Positions 14,286 to 23,519 of a stretch of DNA of 64,000 nt are shown here, piece by piece; positions within the stretch are counted from its first letter, which is position 1, and each line of letters opens with the position of its first letter. The position numbers were made by a program, and so were the translations under genes. The notes beneath the pieces are model-generated. The model was given only the letters and a program-made list of their open reading frames with translations, did no database searches and was not told the DNA's origin. The DNA comes from Streptomyces sp. NBC_00820 (GTDB lineage: Bacteria; Actinomycetota; Actinomycetes; Streptomycetales; Streptomycetaceae): assembly GCF_036347055.1 (NCBI RefSeq), contig NZ_CP108882.1:5188501-5252500 (forward strand). The letters run 5' to 3'.

Positions 14286-16874
14286 GTGAGCGAGATACCA
14301 GCGAAGGCCACGGAGTCCGAGGACCCGTCGGACGGCGCGAGGGGCCAGACCGCGGAAGCCGCCGCGGCGTCCCCCGATGCCATGTGGCAGAGCAGTCCGC
14401 CCGGCTCGATGTACGACTACATAAAGGTCGCCTCCTTCTCCATCGGCCCCGGCGGACTGGTCGACCAGTGGAGCCTGCGCGCCGAGCAGCTCTTCGGCAT
14501 CCCCGCCGAACGCGTCGTCGGCATGGACCCCATCGAGGCCTTCATCGACCCCGACCTGCGCGAGCGCGGCCAGCGCAAGATGGCCGAGATCCTCGACGGG
14601 CGGGAGTGGACCGGAGTGGTCCCCTTCCGGGTGCCCGACCCGGAGGACGGCGCGCGCGCCGAGCGGGGGCTGGCCGAGGTCTACGTGATGCCCACCCGGA
14701 CCGCCGAGGGCGACAAGGCCGCCGTCTGCATCGTCGTGGACGTCCGCACCCTGCGCAGCATCGAGACCGACCTCGCCGCCTCGCAGGCGATTTTCGGGCA
14801 ATCCCCGTTCGGGTTCCTGTTCATCGACCCCGATCTGCGGGTGCGCCGGGCCAACACGCGGTTCGCCTCCATCTTCGGCGGCACCCCGGACGACCACTGC
14901 GGCAAGGGAGTTCACGACTACCTGCCACGCGGCGAGGCCGAGCGGGTCTCGGCCACCCTGCGCCGGGTGCTGGAGACCGGCGACTCCATCACCGACATGC
15001 ATGTGACGGGCTTCGTCCCGGGCTCCGAGGAGCGCCGGCACTGGTCCGTCAACCTCTACCGGGTGCACAGCGGCAGCGGCCTGAGCATCGGCATCGCCTG
15101 GCTCGGCACCGACATCACCGCCCGGCGCGAGGCCGCCCGCGAGGCGGCGGCGGCCCGGCGCAACCTCGCCCTGCTCAACGAGGCCGGCGCCCGCATCGGC
15201 AACTCCCTCGACCTGGAGACCACCGCACGCGAACTCCTCGACGTCGTCGTCCCCGGCTTCTGCGACGTCGCCACCGTCGACCTCTACCAGGGCCTGCTCG
15301 CCGGCGACGACGCCCCGCCCGGCCTCGCCGACGGCAGCGCGGAACTGCGCCGCGTCGCCTTCGCCAGCGCCGTGTCCGACGAACCCTTCGACGGCTCAGG
15401 TGAGTCCGTCGCGGTCGGCGCGGTGCACCGCTTCCCCTTCAACTCGCCATGCGCCGACGCCCTGCGCACCGCCCGCCCGCAGCGGGTGCCCGCCGAGGAC
15501 GGCAGCCTCGTGCAGTCCACGCTGGCCGTGCCGATGGTCGCCCACGACACCGTCGTCGGCCTCGCCCAGTTCGCACGCACGAAGGGCAGCGAGCCGTTCG
15601 GCGAACGCGACCGGGACCTCGCCGTCGAACTCGCCGCGCGCGCCGCCGTCTGCATCGACAACGCCCGCCTGTACCGCCGCGAGCACGAACGGGCCCTGAT
15701 ACTGCAACGGTCCCTGCTCCCGCCGGGCGACCCCGAGGCCTCCGGCCTGGACATCGCCTGCCGCTACCTGCCCGGCAACGCGGCCACCGAGGTGGGCGGC
15801 GACTGGTTCGACGTCATCGAACTGCCCGGCCACCGCACCGCGTTGGTGGTCGGCGACGTCATGGGTCGCGGCCTGCGCGCGGCCGTCGCCATGGGCGAAC
15901 TGCGTACGGCGGTGCGCACCTTGGCCCTGCTGGATCTCGAACCGGCGGAAGTCCTCTCGGCGCTGGACGAGATCGCCCGTGGACTCGGCACGCCCGGAGG
16001 CGTCCAGCAGGCCACCCGCACCGCCCGGCAGCCCCGCGACGCCGACCTTTCCGAGGTGTACCTCGCCACCTGCGTGTACGCCGTCTACGACTCCGTCACC
16101 AGGCGATGCACCTTCGCCAACGCCGGACACCTGCCACCGGTGCTGGTCGAGCCCGGCGAGGCGGCGCTGATGCTCGACGTGCCTCCGGGGATGCCGCTGG
16201 GAGTGGGCGGCGAGCCGTTCGAGGAGGTGGAGGTCGAGCTGCCCGAGGGCGCGCTGCTCGCCCTCTACACGGACGGCCTGGTCGAATCCCGCGACCACCC
16301 GCTGGACGAGGGACTACGGGCCTTCGTCGGAGCGCTGACGGACCCCTCCCGCCCCCTGGAGGACGTCTGCGACCACGTCCTCAACACCCTCGACACCCAC
16401 CACGGCGAGGACGACATCGCGCTGCTGATGGCCCGCGTCCAGGGACTGCCCGCCGAGTCCGTCGGCGACTGGACGCTGCCGCGCGAGCCGCGCAGCGTCG
16501 GCCGGGCCCGCGAGTACGCCCGCACCCAGCTGGCCGCCTGGGACCTGGAGCCGCTGATCGACACCACGGAACTCCTGGTCAGCGAACTCGTCACGAACGC
16601 CCTGCGCTACGGCGAGGGCGAGATACGGCTACGGCTGCTGCTGGATCGCACCCTGGTCTGCGAGGTCTGGGACTCCGGACTGGTCCAGCCCCGCCGCCGG
16701 CGCGCCCGCGACACCGACGAGGGCGGCCGCGGCCTGCAACTGGTCGGACTGCTCAGCGCGGCCTGGGGCTCCCGACGCACCCCACGCGGCAAGACGGTCT
16801 GGTTCGAACTCCCACTCCCCGGCGGAGAGAACGTCCTCACGGACCCGGCGGAGGCCCTGCTGAGCCTGTTCTGA
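14286..16874 (+). CDS. PAS-PAS-GAF-SpoIIE phosphatase with C-terminal HATPase domain
   Basis: The protein is 862 aa from GTG 14286, chosen for GAGGGGA 8 nt upstream; the frame stays open further 5'. Domains in order are: PAS (about 42-150); PAS (about 160-290, QSPFGFLFIDPDLRVRRAN); GAF (about 293-455); PP2C/SpoIIE phosphatase (about 473-720) with GGDWFDV, VGDVMGRG, FANAGHLPPV and LYTDGLVESR; and an RsbW-like ATPase (about 728-862) with ELVTNALRYG, EVWDSG and DEGGRGLQLV. It is soluble, with no membrane helices. The combination suggests a sensor that dephosphorylates anti-anti-sigma proteins and also carries a kinase-type module, a common Streptomyces stress/partner-switching architecture. Metal-binding aspartates are intact. 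Confidence 0.9.
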   Translation: MSEIPAKATESEDPSDGARGQTAEAAAASPDAMWQSSPPGSMYDYIKVASFSIGPGGLVDQWSLRAEQLFGIPAERVVGMDPIEAFIDPDLRERGQRKMAEILDGREWTGVVPFRVPDPEDGARAERGLAEVYVMPTRTAEGDKAAVCIVVDVRTLRSIETDLAASQAIFGQSPFGFLFIDPDLRVRRANTRFASIFGGTPDDHCGKGVHDYLPRGEAERVSATLRRVLETGDSITDMHVTGFVPGSEERRHWSVNLYRVHSGSGLSIGIAWLGTDITARREAAREAAAARRNLALLNEAGARIGNSLDLETTARELLDVVVPGFCDVATVDLYQGLLAGDDAPPGLADGSAELRRVAFASAVSDEPFDGSGESVAVGAVHRFPFNSPCADALRTARPQRVPAEDGSLVQSTLAVPMVAHDTVVGLAQFARTKGSEPFGERDRDLAVELAARAAVCIDNARLYRREHERALILQRSLLPPGDPEASGLDIACRYLPGNAATEVGGDWFDVIELPGHRTALVVGDVMGRGLRAAVAMGELRTAVRTLALLDLEPAEVLSALDEIARGLGTPGGVQQATRTARQPRDADLSEVYLATCVYAVYDSVTRRCTFANAGHLPPVLVEPGEAALMLDVPPGMPLGVGGEPFEEVEVELPEGALLALYTDGLVESRDHPLDEGLRAFVGALTDPSRPLEDVCDHVLNTLDTHHGEDDIALLMARVQGLPAESVGDWTLPREPRSVGRAREYARTQLAAWDLEPLIDTTELLVSELVTNALRYGEGEIRLRLLLDRTLVCEVWDSGLVQPRRRRARDTDEGGRGLQLVGLLSAAWGSRRTPRGKTVWFELPLPGGENVLTDPAEALLSLF

Positions 16875-16995
16875 CCGACCCGAGTTTTGCTCGCGCTTGA
16901 CGCCGATCAACTGGTAACTGGCAACTGCAACGTGTGATCCTGTTTGAGTTTGATCACTGGATGGGGTTGCCGGACTACCCCGTGACGGGGACTTG

Positions 16996-17778
16996 ATGAC
17001 GGACGAGCCAACAGAAGGCGCCGAACTGGCCATACCCCGGTCGAAGCTGACGGACATCGCCGACGGGACGGTCGTGCGGTCGGCGCGCGCCGAGCCGGGT
17101 GCCGTGCCCTGCTCCAGCGCACCGGAGCTGTCGAGTCCAAGTCGCAGTGCAGACACCCCAAGTGATGGCGAACGGTCCGACAGCCCTGCGAACGTCATCA
17201 AGGGTGGCCCTTCGGGCGCCGGCGCGGAGCGCGTCACGGGCGACACCGCGAGTGCCGCTCCATCGCTGGACGCACAGGCGCAAGCCCGCCGTCTCCGGTT
17301 CCTGGCCGAGCTGGGCGAGTTCCGGCGGTCGCGGGTGCTGGTGCCGGTGGGTGCACTGCCGGCCGGTGGCGGTACCGAGGCGCCTTTGACGGTGGACGAG
17401 GGCGGCGTGCGCTGGATCCTCGCCTTTACCGGCGAGGAGGCGCTGGCCCGGTTCGCGCTGCTGCGCGGGCAGGGCGCGCGGCCGTGGCCGTACCTCGCCG
17501 TGTGGGGCGCCGCCCTACTGGATGCCGCCGTACCCGAGGTGGCCCGGACCGGGGTGCCGTGCGGCGTGGTTGTGGACGCGGCGGACGGTGAGCGGGCTCT
17601 GGTGCTGCCGCCCGTGGTGGGCGTGGTGCCGGAAGAGGCGGCGGTGGACGGATCGGAGTTCCCCGGCGTGCGGTCGGGCGACGCCGACGGGCCGGACCGC
17701 GAGGGTGATGCGGGCGCGGTGGCGCACGGCATTGCCGTACCCGGCCGCTCGGGGTACGGCTATGAGGAGGGTCGGTAA
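16996..17778 (+). CDS. SseB-N-terminal-domain protein of the toxin module
   Basis: The protein is 260 aa from ATG 16996. Residues 1-95 are disordered and Ser/Gly/Pro-rich. Residues about 98-225 fit the SseB N-terminal domain found in actinobacterial secretion clusters, with FLAELGEFRRSRVLVPVG, VRWILAFTGEEALARF and WPYLAVWGAALLDAAV. Its TAA stop overlaps the next ATG (TAATG), and the four genes to 23445 are chained in this way. A role as chaperone or accessory factor for the secreted RHS protein is inferred. An inverted pair GTGATC/GATCAC (about 16934-16957) lies in the upstream promoter region. Confidence 0.6.
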   Translation: MTDEPTEGAELAIPRSKLTDIADGTVVRSARAEPGAVPCSSAPELSSPSRSADTPSDGERSDSPANVIKGGPSGAGAERVTGDTASAAPSLDAQAQARRLRFLAELGEFRRSRVLVPVGALPAGGGTEAPLTVDEGGVRWILAFTGEEALARFALLRGQGARPWPYLAVWGAALLDAAVPEVARTGVPCGVVVDAADGERALVLPPVVGVVPEEAAVDGSEFPGVRSGDADGPDREGDAGAVAHGIAVPGRSGYGYEEGR

Positions 17779-18446
17779 TGCAGGTCGCTGACGGTGCGGG
17801 TGGCGGGCAGGGCGGGGACGGCGACCTCCAGGTCGTCGGACTGGCCATGATCTCCCAGGGGATCAACCAGGCCCTCACCGAGATGGGGAAGCTGGGACTC
17901 GTCGCCGACGCGGGCTGGACGGGCGCGGGGCGGGGCTTCGACAAGCTGGAGATGGACGCCCTGACGATCGGCAGTGACAGCGTCGGGGCCGTTTTCCACT
18001 CCTTCTGCGAGCGCTGGCAGTGGGGGGTGAGGGCTCTGATCGAGGAGGGGAACGGCTTCGCGGTTGCGGTCGGGCTCTCCGCCGGCACGCTCTACCAGAC
18101 GGACCAGACCGTGAAGGATTCGTTCAAGGTGGGCCTGAACTCCCTGACCGGCAACCCGTATGCCACCGAGCAGCAGGTGACGAGCCAGAGCTGGGATCAA
18201 CTGGCCCACCCCGCGGCGCTAGACGCGGACTACAGCCTGAAGTCCTTCAAGGACGCCGAGAACGTCTCGCGCGACACGTTCAAAGGCATGATCCGTGATG
18301 GAGTCACCTCCGAGACGATCCCCGGTGTCGAGACGATGCCGGTCGCGCTCGGCATGGACCAGGACAAGTACGACGACCTGGTGAACCTCTCGCTTGGCCT
18401 GCAGCAGCCGCAGCAGCCGCAGCAGCCGCAGGAGGGCGGGCGCTGA
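17778..18446 (+). CDS. Secretion-associated helical protein upstream of RHS toxin
   Basis: The protein is 222 aa from ATG 17778 with GAGGAGGGT upstream. It is largely alpha-helical. Residues about 20-110 (GLAMISQGINQALTEMGKLG, then GAVFHSFCERWQWGVRALIE) resemble WXG100-like helical hairpins in length and in the Trp-containing turn, although a canonical WXG is absent. The C-terminus carries a QQPQQPQQPQ repeat. The stop overlaps the RHS start (TGATG). By position it is probably a secretion partner of the RHS protein for a type VII-like system. No ESX core gene is in the window. Confidence 0.5.
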   Translation: MQVADGAGGGQGGDGDLQVVGLAMISQGINQALTEMGKLGLVADAGWTGAGRGFDKLEMDALTIGSDSVGAVFHSFCERWQWGVRALIEEGNGFAVAVGLSAGTLYQTDQTVKDSFKVGLNSLTGNPYATEQQVTSQSWDQLAHPAALDADYSLKSFKDAENVSRDTFKGMIRDGVTSETIPGVETMPVALGMDQDKYDDLVNLSLGLQQPQQPQQPQEGGR

Positions 18447-21400
18447 TGACGGACTGGGGCAAGTACGGCGGCGAACTGCTGAGCGGCGGCAAGAAGCTTC
18501 TCGACGGCGCCAAGCGCGAGACGGGTGAGCTGGTCGAGGGAGGCGCGGACCTCACCGGCGACCTCCTGGACAAGGCCGGCGCGCACGGCGTGGCCCGCCG
18601 GGTGCGCGACGGGGGAGCACAGGTTGCCTCGTACCTTGGCGCGTACGTTCCCGAGGATCAGCTGGGGCCGGACGCCGAGCCGAGCAGCCTGGTCCATGGC
18701 AAGCCGGCGAAGATCCGCGAGAACGCCGGCCATCTCCTCGCGCTGGCCGTCGCCTTCGAGGAAGTCGGCATGGGGATGAAGGCCGTCGACTCGGCCGGGT
18801 GGAAGGGCGTCGCGGCGGACACCTTCCGCGAGAAGTTCGCGCTGCATCCCACCAAGTGGATACAGGCGGCCGCCGCGTGCCAGGACGCGGCTGCGGCGCT
18901 GAGCGGTTTCGCCGACACCGTTGAATGGGCGCAGGGACAGGCGAAGGAGGCCATCCGGCAGTACGAGGAGGGCAAGTCCGCCTCCGACGCGCACGAGAAG
19001 CGGGTCGTCGCGTACAACGACAAGGTCGAGGCGGGCAGCGACGACCCCGGCCCGCGGCCCGACGAGAACGACCCAGGCGAGCCCGCGATGTGCGAGGCAC
19101 AGCAGGTCCTCGACGCGGCGCGGCGGCAGCGAAACAAGATCGCTGCCGAGACGGAGACCAAGCTGAGAGCTGCGCTCCAGCACGCGCCCAGGGAGCCGTC
19201 GGTCACCCAGCAGTTGAAGCTGGACGGCATGGACACGGTGATGGCGAACTCCGTCAACTCGGCCCATGTGCTGGGCGGTTTCGTCAAGGGCACCGCCGGC
19301 ATCGTGAACTTCGTCCGCAGCATCAACGTGATGGACCCGTACAACCTCACGCATCCCGCCGCCTTCCTGCAGAACAAGGTCCAACTTCTCGGCGGAGTGG
19401 TCTCGATGGCCACGCATCCGGACCGCGCGCTGCAGTCGGCATGGCAGTCGTTCAAGTCGGACCCCGCCAACTTCGAGGGCGAATTGCTTCCCCAGGCCTT
19501 GCTGGCCGTGGCGACGGACGGCGCGGGAGCCGCCGCTGAAGCGGGCGAAGGGGGGATGCTCGCCGCCAACAGCGCGAAGGCCGCCTCCGAAGCGGCCGAG
19601 ACGGCCCCGGGGGCCGTCGAGGGGCAGCTCGAGAAAAACCTGGAGTCCGCGGGTACGGACCCGATCAATCTGGCCACCGGCAGGATGTACCTGTCCCAGA
19701 CGGACGTGACGCTGCCCGGCGCGCTGCCGTTCGCGTTCAAGCGCCGGGTCGAGTCCGGCTACACACACGGGCGTTGGTTCGGACCCTCGTGGGCGAGCTC
19801 GATCGATCAGCGGCTGGACGTCACCTCCGCCGGCGTCACCTTCTTCCACGAGGAGGGGATGCGCCTGTTCTACCCCCATCCCGCACCCGGTCTGCCCGTC
19901 CTGCCCACACACGGCCCGCGCTGGCCCCTGAGTCGGGAGGCGGACGGGTATACCGTCACCGACCCACAGACGCAGCGGACCTGGCGTTTCGCGGACTGTG
20001 ACGGCGATCGGGCCGATCTGGTCCAGATCGACGACCGCAACGGCAACTGGACCGGCTTCGAATACGACGCGGCGGGAGTTCCCTCGGCGATCGCCCTCAG
20101 CAGCGGGCAGCGTCTGCGGCTGGAGAGCGCCGACGGCCGGATCACCGGACTCCACCTGGTTGGGGGAGGTGAGGACGGAGCCGATCTCCGGCTGATCCGC
20201 TACGAATACGCGCGGGGCGACCTCGCCGAGGTCGTCAACTCTTCTGGCCGGGCACTGGGCTTCACCTACGACGACGCCCGCAGGATCACGTCCTGGACAG
20301 ACACCAACGGTCACACCTTCCGCTACGAGTACGACGACCGGAACCGGTGTGTCCAACAGGGCGGCGCCGAAGGCCATATGAGCCTGCTGCTGTCCTACAC
20401 CGAACCGGACCCGGAGACCGGGCTGCGCACCACAACGGTCGTCAATGGCGACGGCGCGGTGCGCCGGTACCTTGTCAACGACCGCTACCAGGTGGTCGCC
20501 ATCGTCGACCCCGCCGGGAACACGAGGCACTTCACCCGCGACCGCTTCGACCGGCTGCTGTCGGAGACCGACGCCGTCGGACGCACGACGTCCTATAGCT
20601 ACGACGACGTGGGCAATCTGACGGAGATCACCCGTCCGGACGGCCGGCGGGCGACGTTCTCCTACGATGGACGCGGCCTGCTTACCCGGCACGTACGCCC
20701 GGACGGGAGCACGGTCCGCCAAGAGTGGGACGATCGCGGCAACCGTACGTCGGTGGCCGACTCGGCGGGCAGCACGACCCGCTACACCTACGACGGCTCC
20801 GGGAACATCTCCGGGGTGCGCGACCAGCAGGGCCGGCTGACCGAGATCGTCTGCGACGCGACCGGACTGCCAGTGGAGGTGCGCGATCACACCGGCGGCG
20901 TCATGCGCTACGAGCGCGACGTCCTCGGCCGTGTCATATCCATCACCGACCCCCTCGGCGCCACCGGCCGGATGGAGTGGTCCGTCGAGGGGAAGATCAC
21001 CCGTCGGATCGATCCGGACGGCACCGAGGAATCGTGGACGTACGACGGTGAGGGGAACTGTCTCACCCACACGGACACGATCGGCGGCCGGACCTCATTC
21101 GAGTACTCCGAGTTCGACCTGATGACGGCCCGCGTCGAGCCCGATGGTTCGCGCTACGGGTTCCGGTACGACAAGGAACTCCGCCTCACCGAGGTGACCA
21201 ATCCCCTAGGAGAGACCTGGACCTACGAGTACGACCTCGTCGGCCGGCTGGTCCGGGAGACCGACTTCGGCGGCCGGGTCACCCGCTACTCCTACAGCGC
21301 GGCGGGTGATCTGGTCTCCCGCACGAACGCACTCGGGCAGGTCGTCACCTTCGAGCACAACGCGCTCGGTCAGGTCGTCCGCAAGACCGCCGACGGGGAG

Positions 21401-23158
21401 GTGATGACGTACACCTACGACTTCACCGATCAGATCGCCCGCGCGGTCAACGCCGACACGGACCTGACCCTCCTGCGCGACCGGCATGGGCGCCTGGTCA
21501 CCGAGCGCATCGACGACCAGGAAGTGTCATACCGCTACGACGAGTTCGGCCGACTCGCGGGACGTACCACACCGGCGGGCGCCGAGAGCGTCTGGGAGTT
21601 CGACAAGACGGGCCAGTCCTGCCGGCTCACGGCGGACGGTCGCGCCATCACGATGGAGTACGACCTGGCCGGTCGCGAGACCACGCGCCGTTTCGGTGAC
21701 TCCCTGAGTATGTCGCGGTCGTTCGACGCGATGAACCGGCTGATCTCCCATTCGGTCGACCACGCGCGCGGACGCATCCAGGCCAGGGCCTATGCGTACC
21801 GCGCGGACGGCAGTCTCACCAGGGTCGAGGACCAGCTCGATGGCGTCCGGCAGTACGAACTCGACCTGGCGGGTCGCACCACCCGGGTCAGCGGGGAGGC
21901 GTGGGCCGAGGCCTACTCCTACGACGTGGTCGGCAACCAGACGGCGGCTAACTGGCCCGGACCGCACTTCGGAGACGACGGCTGCGGCGAACGCGCCTAC
22001 CAGGGCGCCGACCTTGTCCGCGCCGGCCGGGTCCGCTACGAGCACGACGCGGCCGGACGCGTAGTGCTCCGCCAGCGGACCCGGCTCTCCCGCAAGCCGG
22101 ACACCTGGCGTTACAGCTGGGACGCGGAGGACCGGCTCACCCAGGTCGTCACACCCGATGGCACGGTGTGGCAGTACCGGTACGACGCCCTCGGCCGACG
22201 CGTCGCCAAGCAGCGTATGGCGGAGAACGGCGTCGACGTGCTTGAGCGGGTGAAGTTCGCCTGGGATGGCGTCACGTTGTGCGAGCAGACCACGAGTTGG
22301 GGCGAGTCGAGCGACTCGGTGACCCTGACCTGGCACCGCAACGGCGCTGAGCTGGTCGCCCAGAGCGAGCGCCGGAGTATGGCCGCCGCCCCGCAGGAGG
22401 AGGTCGACGCACGTTTCTTCGCGATCGTGTCCGATCTCTCGGGCGCCCCCTGCGAACTGGTTGACGAGGCAGGCGAGATCGCCTGGCGATCTCGGGCCAC
22501 CAACTGGGGCAAGACGACATGGTCGGTGCGCAGCGACGCCTACACGCCGCTGCGTTTCCCGGGGCAATACTTCGACGCCGAGACAGGGCTGAACTACAAC
22601 TACCTCAGGTACTACGACCCCGAAGTGGGACGGTACGTCAGCCTGGACCCCCTCGGCCTCGCTCCGGCGGCCAACCCCGTCGCGTACGTGGACCGGCCCT
22701 CGGTCACCTGTGATCCCCTGGGCCTCGCTCCGGCGAAGTCCCCCTATCCGGCCAAGCCGTACGAGACCCCCAACAACGTGGAACTGGCGAAACAGTTCAA
22801 TCCCGAGGGCGGCAACACCAACTGCACCTATGTCGGAGAGGCCTTCGAACGCTATATGCGCGGCGAGGGGATAAAGCCCGTGCCCGGATACATGGGCGGC
22901 GTGCAGAGCCTCGACCGGCTGGAGAGCGTGTTCGGGAGCAGTTTCCAGGACAAGGGATTCTGGGAGATGGTCGACGACGTACGCAATGCCGGTGACGGAG
23001 CGCGCGGTATAGTCGCGGGCGATTCGCCCGTTCTCGGTCAGCCCGGTCACGTGTTCAACATCGTGAACCATCAGGGTCGCGTGCTCTTCGTCGATGTCCA
23101 GACGGGATTCGTCGACCCCACGTATTTCAAGTCGTTCAAGCTGATGAGGGTGAACTGA
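18446..23158 (+). CDS. RHS/YD-repeat polymorphic toxin with papain-fold tip
   Basis: The protein is 1570 aa. N-terminal helical WXG-like domain (about 60-195) contains AGWKGVAADTFREKF. A Gly/Ala-rich linker follows, then a DUF6531 start (about 405-440, DPINLATGRMYLSQTDVTLP), many YD/RHS repeats (about 470-1370) and the RHS core end YLRYYDPEVGRYVSLDPLGLA. The variable tip (about 1435-1570) has the triad of papain-fold toxin 1 (Tox-PL, glutamine deamidase type): C1460 in GNTNCTYVGEAF, H1535 in GHVFNIVN and D1550 in VDVQTG. It is expected to be exported and to deliver the tip into competing cells, deamidating a host protein. The family call rests on the motifs. The target is unknown. Confidence 0.85.
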   Translation: MTDWGKYGGELLSGGKKLLDGAKRETGELVEGGADLTGDLLDKAGAHGVARRVRDGGAQVASYLGAYVPEDQLGPDAEPSSLVHGKPAKIRENAGHLLALAVAFEEVGMGMKAVDSAGWKGVAADTFREKFALHPTKWIQAAAACQDAAAALSGFADTVEWAQGQAKEAIRQYEEGKSASDAHEKRVVAYNDKVEAGSDDPGPRPDENDPGEPAMCEAQQVLDAARRQRNKIAAETETKLRAALQHAPREPSVTQQLKLDGMDTVMANSVNSAHVLGGFVKGTAGIVNFVRSINVMDPYNLTHPAAFLQNKVQLLGGVVSMATHPDRALQSAWQSFKSDPANFEGELLPQALLAVATDGAGAAAEAGEGGMLAANSAKAASEAAETAPGAVEGQLEKNLESAGTDPINLATGRMYLSQTDVTLPGALPFAFKRRVESGYTHGRWFGPSWASSIDQRLDVTSAGVTFFHEEGMRLFYPHPAPGLPVLPTHGPRWPLSREADGYTVTDPQTQRTWRFADCDGDRADLVQIDDRNGNWTGFEYDAAGVPSAIALSSGQRLRLESADGRITGLHLVGGGEDGADLRLIRYEYARGDLAEVVNSSGRALGFTYDDARRITSWTDTNGHTFRYEYDDRNRCVQQGGAEGHMSLLLSYTEPDPETGLRTTTVVNGDGAVRRYLVNDRYQVVAIVDPAGNTRHFTRDRFDRLLSETDAVGRTTSYSYDDVGNLTEITRPDGRRATFSYDGRGLLTRHVRPDGSTVRQEWDDRGNRTSVADSAGSTTRYTYDGSGNISGVRDQQGRLTEIVCDATGLPVEVRDHTGGVMRYERDVLGRVISITDPLGATGRMEWSVEGKITRRIDPDGTEESWTYDGEGNCLTHTDTIGGRTSFEYSEFDLMTARVEPDGSRYGFRYDKELRLTEVTNPLGETWTYEYDLVGRLVRETDFGGRVTRYSYSAAGDLVSRTNALGQVVTFEHNALGQVVRKTADGEVMTYTYDFTDQIARAVNADTDLTLLRDRHGRLVTERIDDQEVSYRYDEFGRLAGRTTPAGAESVWEFDKTGQSCRLTADGRAITMEYDLAGRETTRRFGDSLSMSRSFDAMNRLISHSVDHARGRIQARAYAYRADGSLTRVEDQLDGVRQYELDLAGRTTRVSGEAWAEAYSYDVVGNQTAANWPGPHFGDDGCGERAYQGADLVRAGRVRYEHDAAGRVVLRQRTRLSRKPDTWRYSWDAEDRLTQVVTPDGTVWQYRYDALGRRVAKQRMAENGVDVLERVKFAWDGVTLCEQTTSWGESSDSVTLTWHRNGAELVAQSERRSMAAAPQEEVDARFFAIVSDLSGAPCELVDEAGEIAWRSRATNWGKTTWSVRSDAYTPLRFPGQYFDAETGLNYNYLRYYDPEVGRYVSLDPLGLAPAANPVAYVDRPSVTCDPLGLAPAKSPYPAKPYETPNNVELAKQFNPEGGNTNCTYVGEAFERYMRGEGIKPVPGYMGGVQSLDRLESVFGSSFQDKGFWEMVDDVRNAGDGARGIVAGDSPVLGQPGHVFNIVNHQGRVLFVDVQTGFVDPTYFKSFKLMRVN

Positions 23159-23445
23159 TGTACACGATGGAACAGGCGGAACAGCTCGCCAAGGAGTTCC
23201 TTCAGCAGGAGTCCGCCTGCTGGGACAACGAGGTCGCCCTGTTCGACGAGGACGAGGTGAAGGCGAGGAAAGGCGAGTTCTACTACTTCGCCTTCCAGTC
23301 CGCGAAGTACGTCGACACCAGGGACAGCCGGTACTTCCTCTACGGGCCGTGCCAGATCTCGGTGGACGCCGAGAGCGGGGAGTGCCGGCTGCTCAGCGTG
23401 CAGGAATCGTTCGAGGTGGACCCCTTCGGTCACCACGCGCGCTGA
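23158..23445 (+). CDS. Immunity protein (Imm35-like) for the RHS toxin
   Basis: The protein is 95 aa from ATG 23158, overlapping the toxin stop (TGATG), with GAGGGTGAA upstream. It is a small acidic protein beginning MYTMEQAEQLAKEFLQQ, then FAFQSAKYVDTRDSRYFLYG and GPCQISVDAESGECRLL. This helix-strand pattern resembles the YrhB/Imm35 immunity family, frequently paired with papain-fold toxins. It presumably stays in the cytoplasm and neutralises the toxin tip. Function is assigned mainly by position; the family match is from recall. Its stop codon lies inside the terminator stem that follows. Confidence 0.75.
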   Translation: MYTMEQAEQLAKEFLQQESACWDNEVALFDEDEVKARKGEFYYFAFQSAKYVDTRDSRYFLYGPCQISVDAESGECRLLSVQESFEVDPFGHHAR

Positions 23446-23472
23446 GCCCGCGCTCAAGGCTCAGCGCGCGTG
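23434..23472. terminator. Strong bidirectional terminator overlapping the immunity gene stop
   Basis: A perfect 15-bp stem CACGCGCGCTGAGCC / GGCTCAGCGCGCGTG has a 9-nt loop. It contains the TGA stop of the immunity gene and faces the convergent TPM-family gene that ends at 23520. Confidence 0.75.
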
Positions 23473-23519
23473 GGGCCGTGAGGACCGGTCCGGCCGTCGC
23501 GCAGATGGGCTTACGGAGG

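Noticed and set aside
18230..21070. Long minus-strand frame within the RHS gene
   Set aside because: The opposite strand encodes regular YD repeats. The antisense product has no recognisable domain.
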